DNA from: a bacterium
Lineage (GTDB): Bacteria > Krumholzibacteriota > Krumholzibacteria > LZORAL124-64-63
Direction of reading: 5' to 3'
DNA length: 5,367 nt
Assembly (NCBI GenBank): GCA_016873405.1
Contig: VGXH01000171.1
Coordinates: forward strand, 1-5,367
The notes under the pieces were generated by a model. That model had not been told where the DNA came from, searched no databases, and saw only the letters and a list, made by a program, of their open reading frames with translations. The position numbers and the translations under genes are program-made. Below, piece by piece: positions 5,214-5,367 of this stretch. The stretch's first letter is position 1; each line of letters opens with the position of its first letter.

Positions 5214-5367
5214 GACCGCCTGCCTTCCCCGGCGCAGTTGCGCACGGCCGCGATCGTGGCGGCAGCGCCGGGGAAGTACCGCCGCCCCAGCCACAGCGAG
5301 ACGTTGACCAGCCCGATCAGCACCGGCACCTCCACCAGCGGCCCGATCACGGCCGCGAAAGCCGCCC
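5210..5367 (-). CDS. Arsenite permease, ACR3 family (C-terminal fragment)
   Basis: The last 52 or so residues of a protein whose start lies beyond the window edge. [28 protein letters not shown] is the conserved final transmembrane segment of ACR3-type arsenite exporters, a 10-helix inner-membrane carrier. A short polar tail (ending NCAGEGRRS) follows. TGA at 5212-5210 overlaps the GTG start of arsC. The order ACR3 then arsC is a standard ars operon, with the promoter and any ArsR repressor expected upstream, outside the window. Such genes are named acr3 or arsB in different genomes. Confidence 0.88.
   Translation of the reverse strand, partial: AAFAAVIGPLVEVPVLIGLVNVSLWLGRRYFPGAAATIAAVRNCAGEGRRS

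Noticed and set aside
1..5367. tRNA, rRNA, CRISPR array, insertion sequence or attachment site
   Set aside because: No cloverleaf, direct-repeat/spacer pattern, transposase or terminal inverted repeats seen on either strand; the only tandem repeat is the coding one at 4630-4674.

Overview
The window is very GC-rich and comes from a Gram-negative (two-membrane) bacterium: it encodes an outer-membrane beta-barrel with a terminal Phe, a lipoprotein with a signal-peptidase II site, and a periplasmic multiheme cytochrome c. The lineage cannot be fixed from the sequence. An anaerobic or metal-reducing group with Geobacter-like electron-transfer genes (Desulfobacterota or a GC-rich candidate phylum) is the best guess.

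Layout. Positions 1-871 (+) hold the 3' part of a c-type cytochrome with four CxxCH heme sites in view, resembling the ExtM type of the selenite/tellurite-reduction (ext) loci. It converges on a two-gene minus-strand operon: extH (2226-3506), a tandem-rhodanese lipoprotein, followed by extI (957-2159), an OprO/P-like porin. An 11-bp hairpin at 904-935 separates the converging units. Upstream of extH is a 160-bp divergent control region, and then a plus-strand LysR-type regulator (3667-4698). That gene converges, stop codon on stop codon, on an arsenic-resistance operon on the minus strand: the C-terminus of an ACR3 arsenite permease (to 5210) overlapping a thioredoxin-type arsenate reductase arsC (4695-5213).

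How the parts fit (inference from known Geobacter ExtH/ExtI work and family knowledge). ExtI would admit the oxyanion through the outer membrane. ExtH would handle sulfur or selenium transfer at the periplasmic membrane face. The cytochrome would supply electrons. The cysteine-rich LysR protein would control extHI through the dyads in the shared intergenic region. With the ars genes beside it, this looks like a small metalloid-handling island.

The most interesting observations are these. (1) The in-frame UGA ending extH sits in a Gly-Cys-UGA-Cys-Gly context after a glycine-rich tail. The frame stays open to 3 nt before extI, and a hairpin with SECIS-like spacing follows, so a selenocysteine C-terminus is a testable possibility. 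(2) Three 15-bp dyads lie about 31-33 bp apart in the extH/lysR control region. The two nearest extH have the LysR T-N11-A form and fall within and just after a good extH promoter. (3) The lysR promoter predicts a leaderless mRNA.
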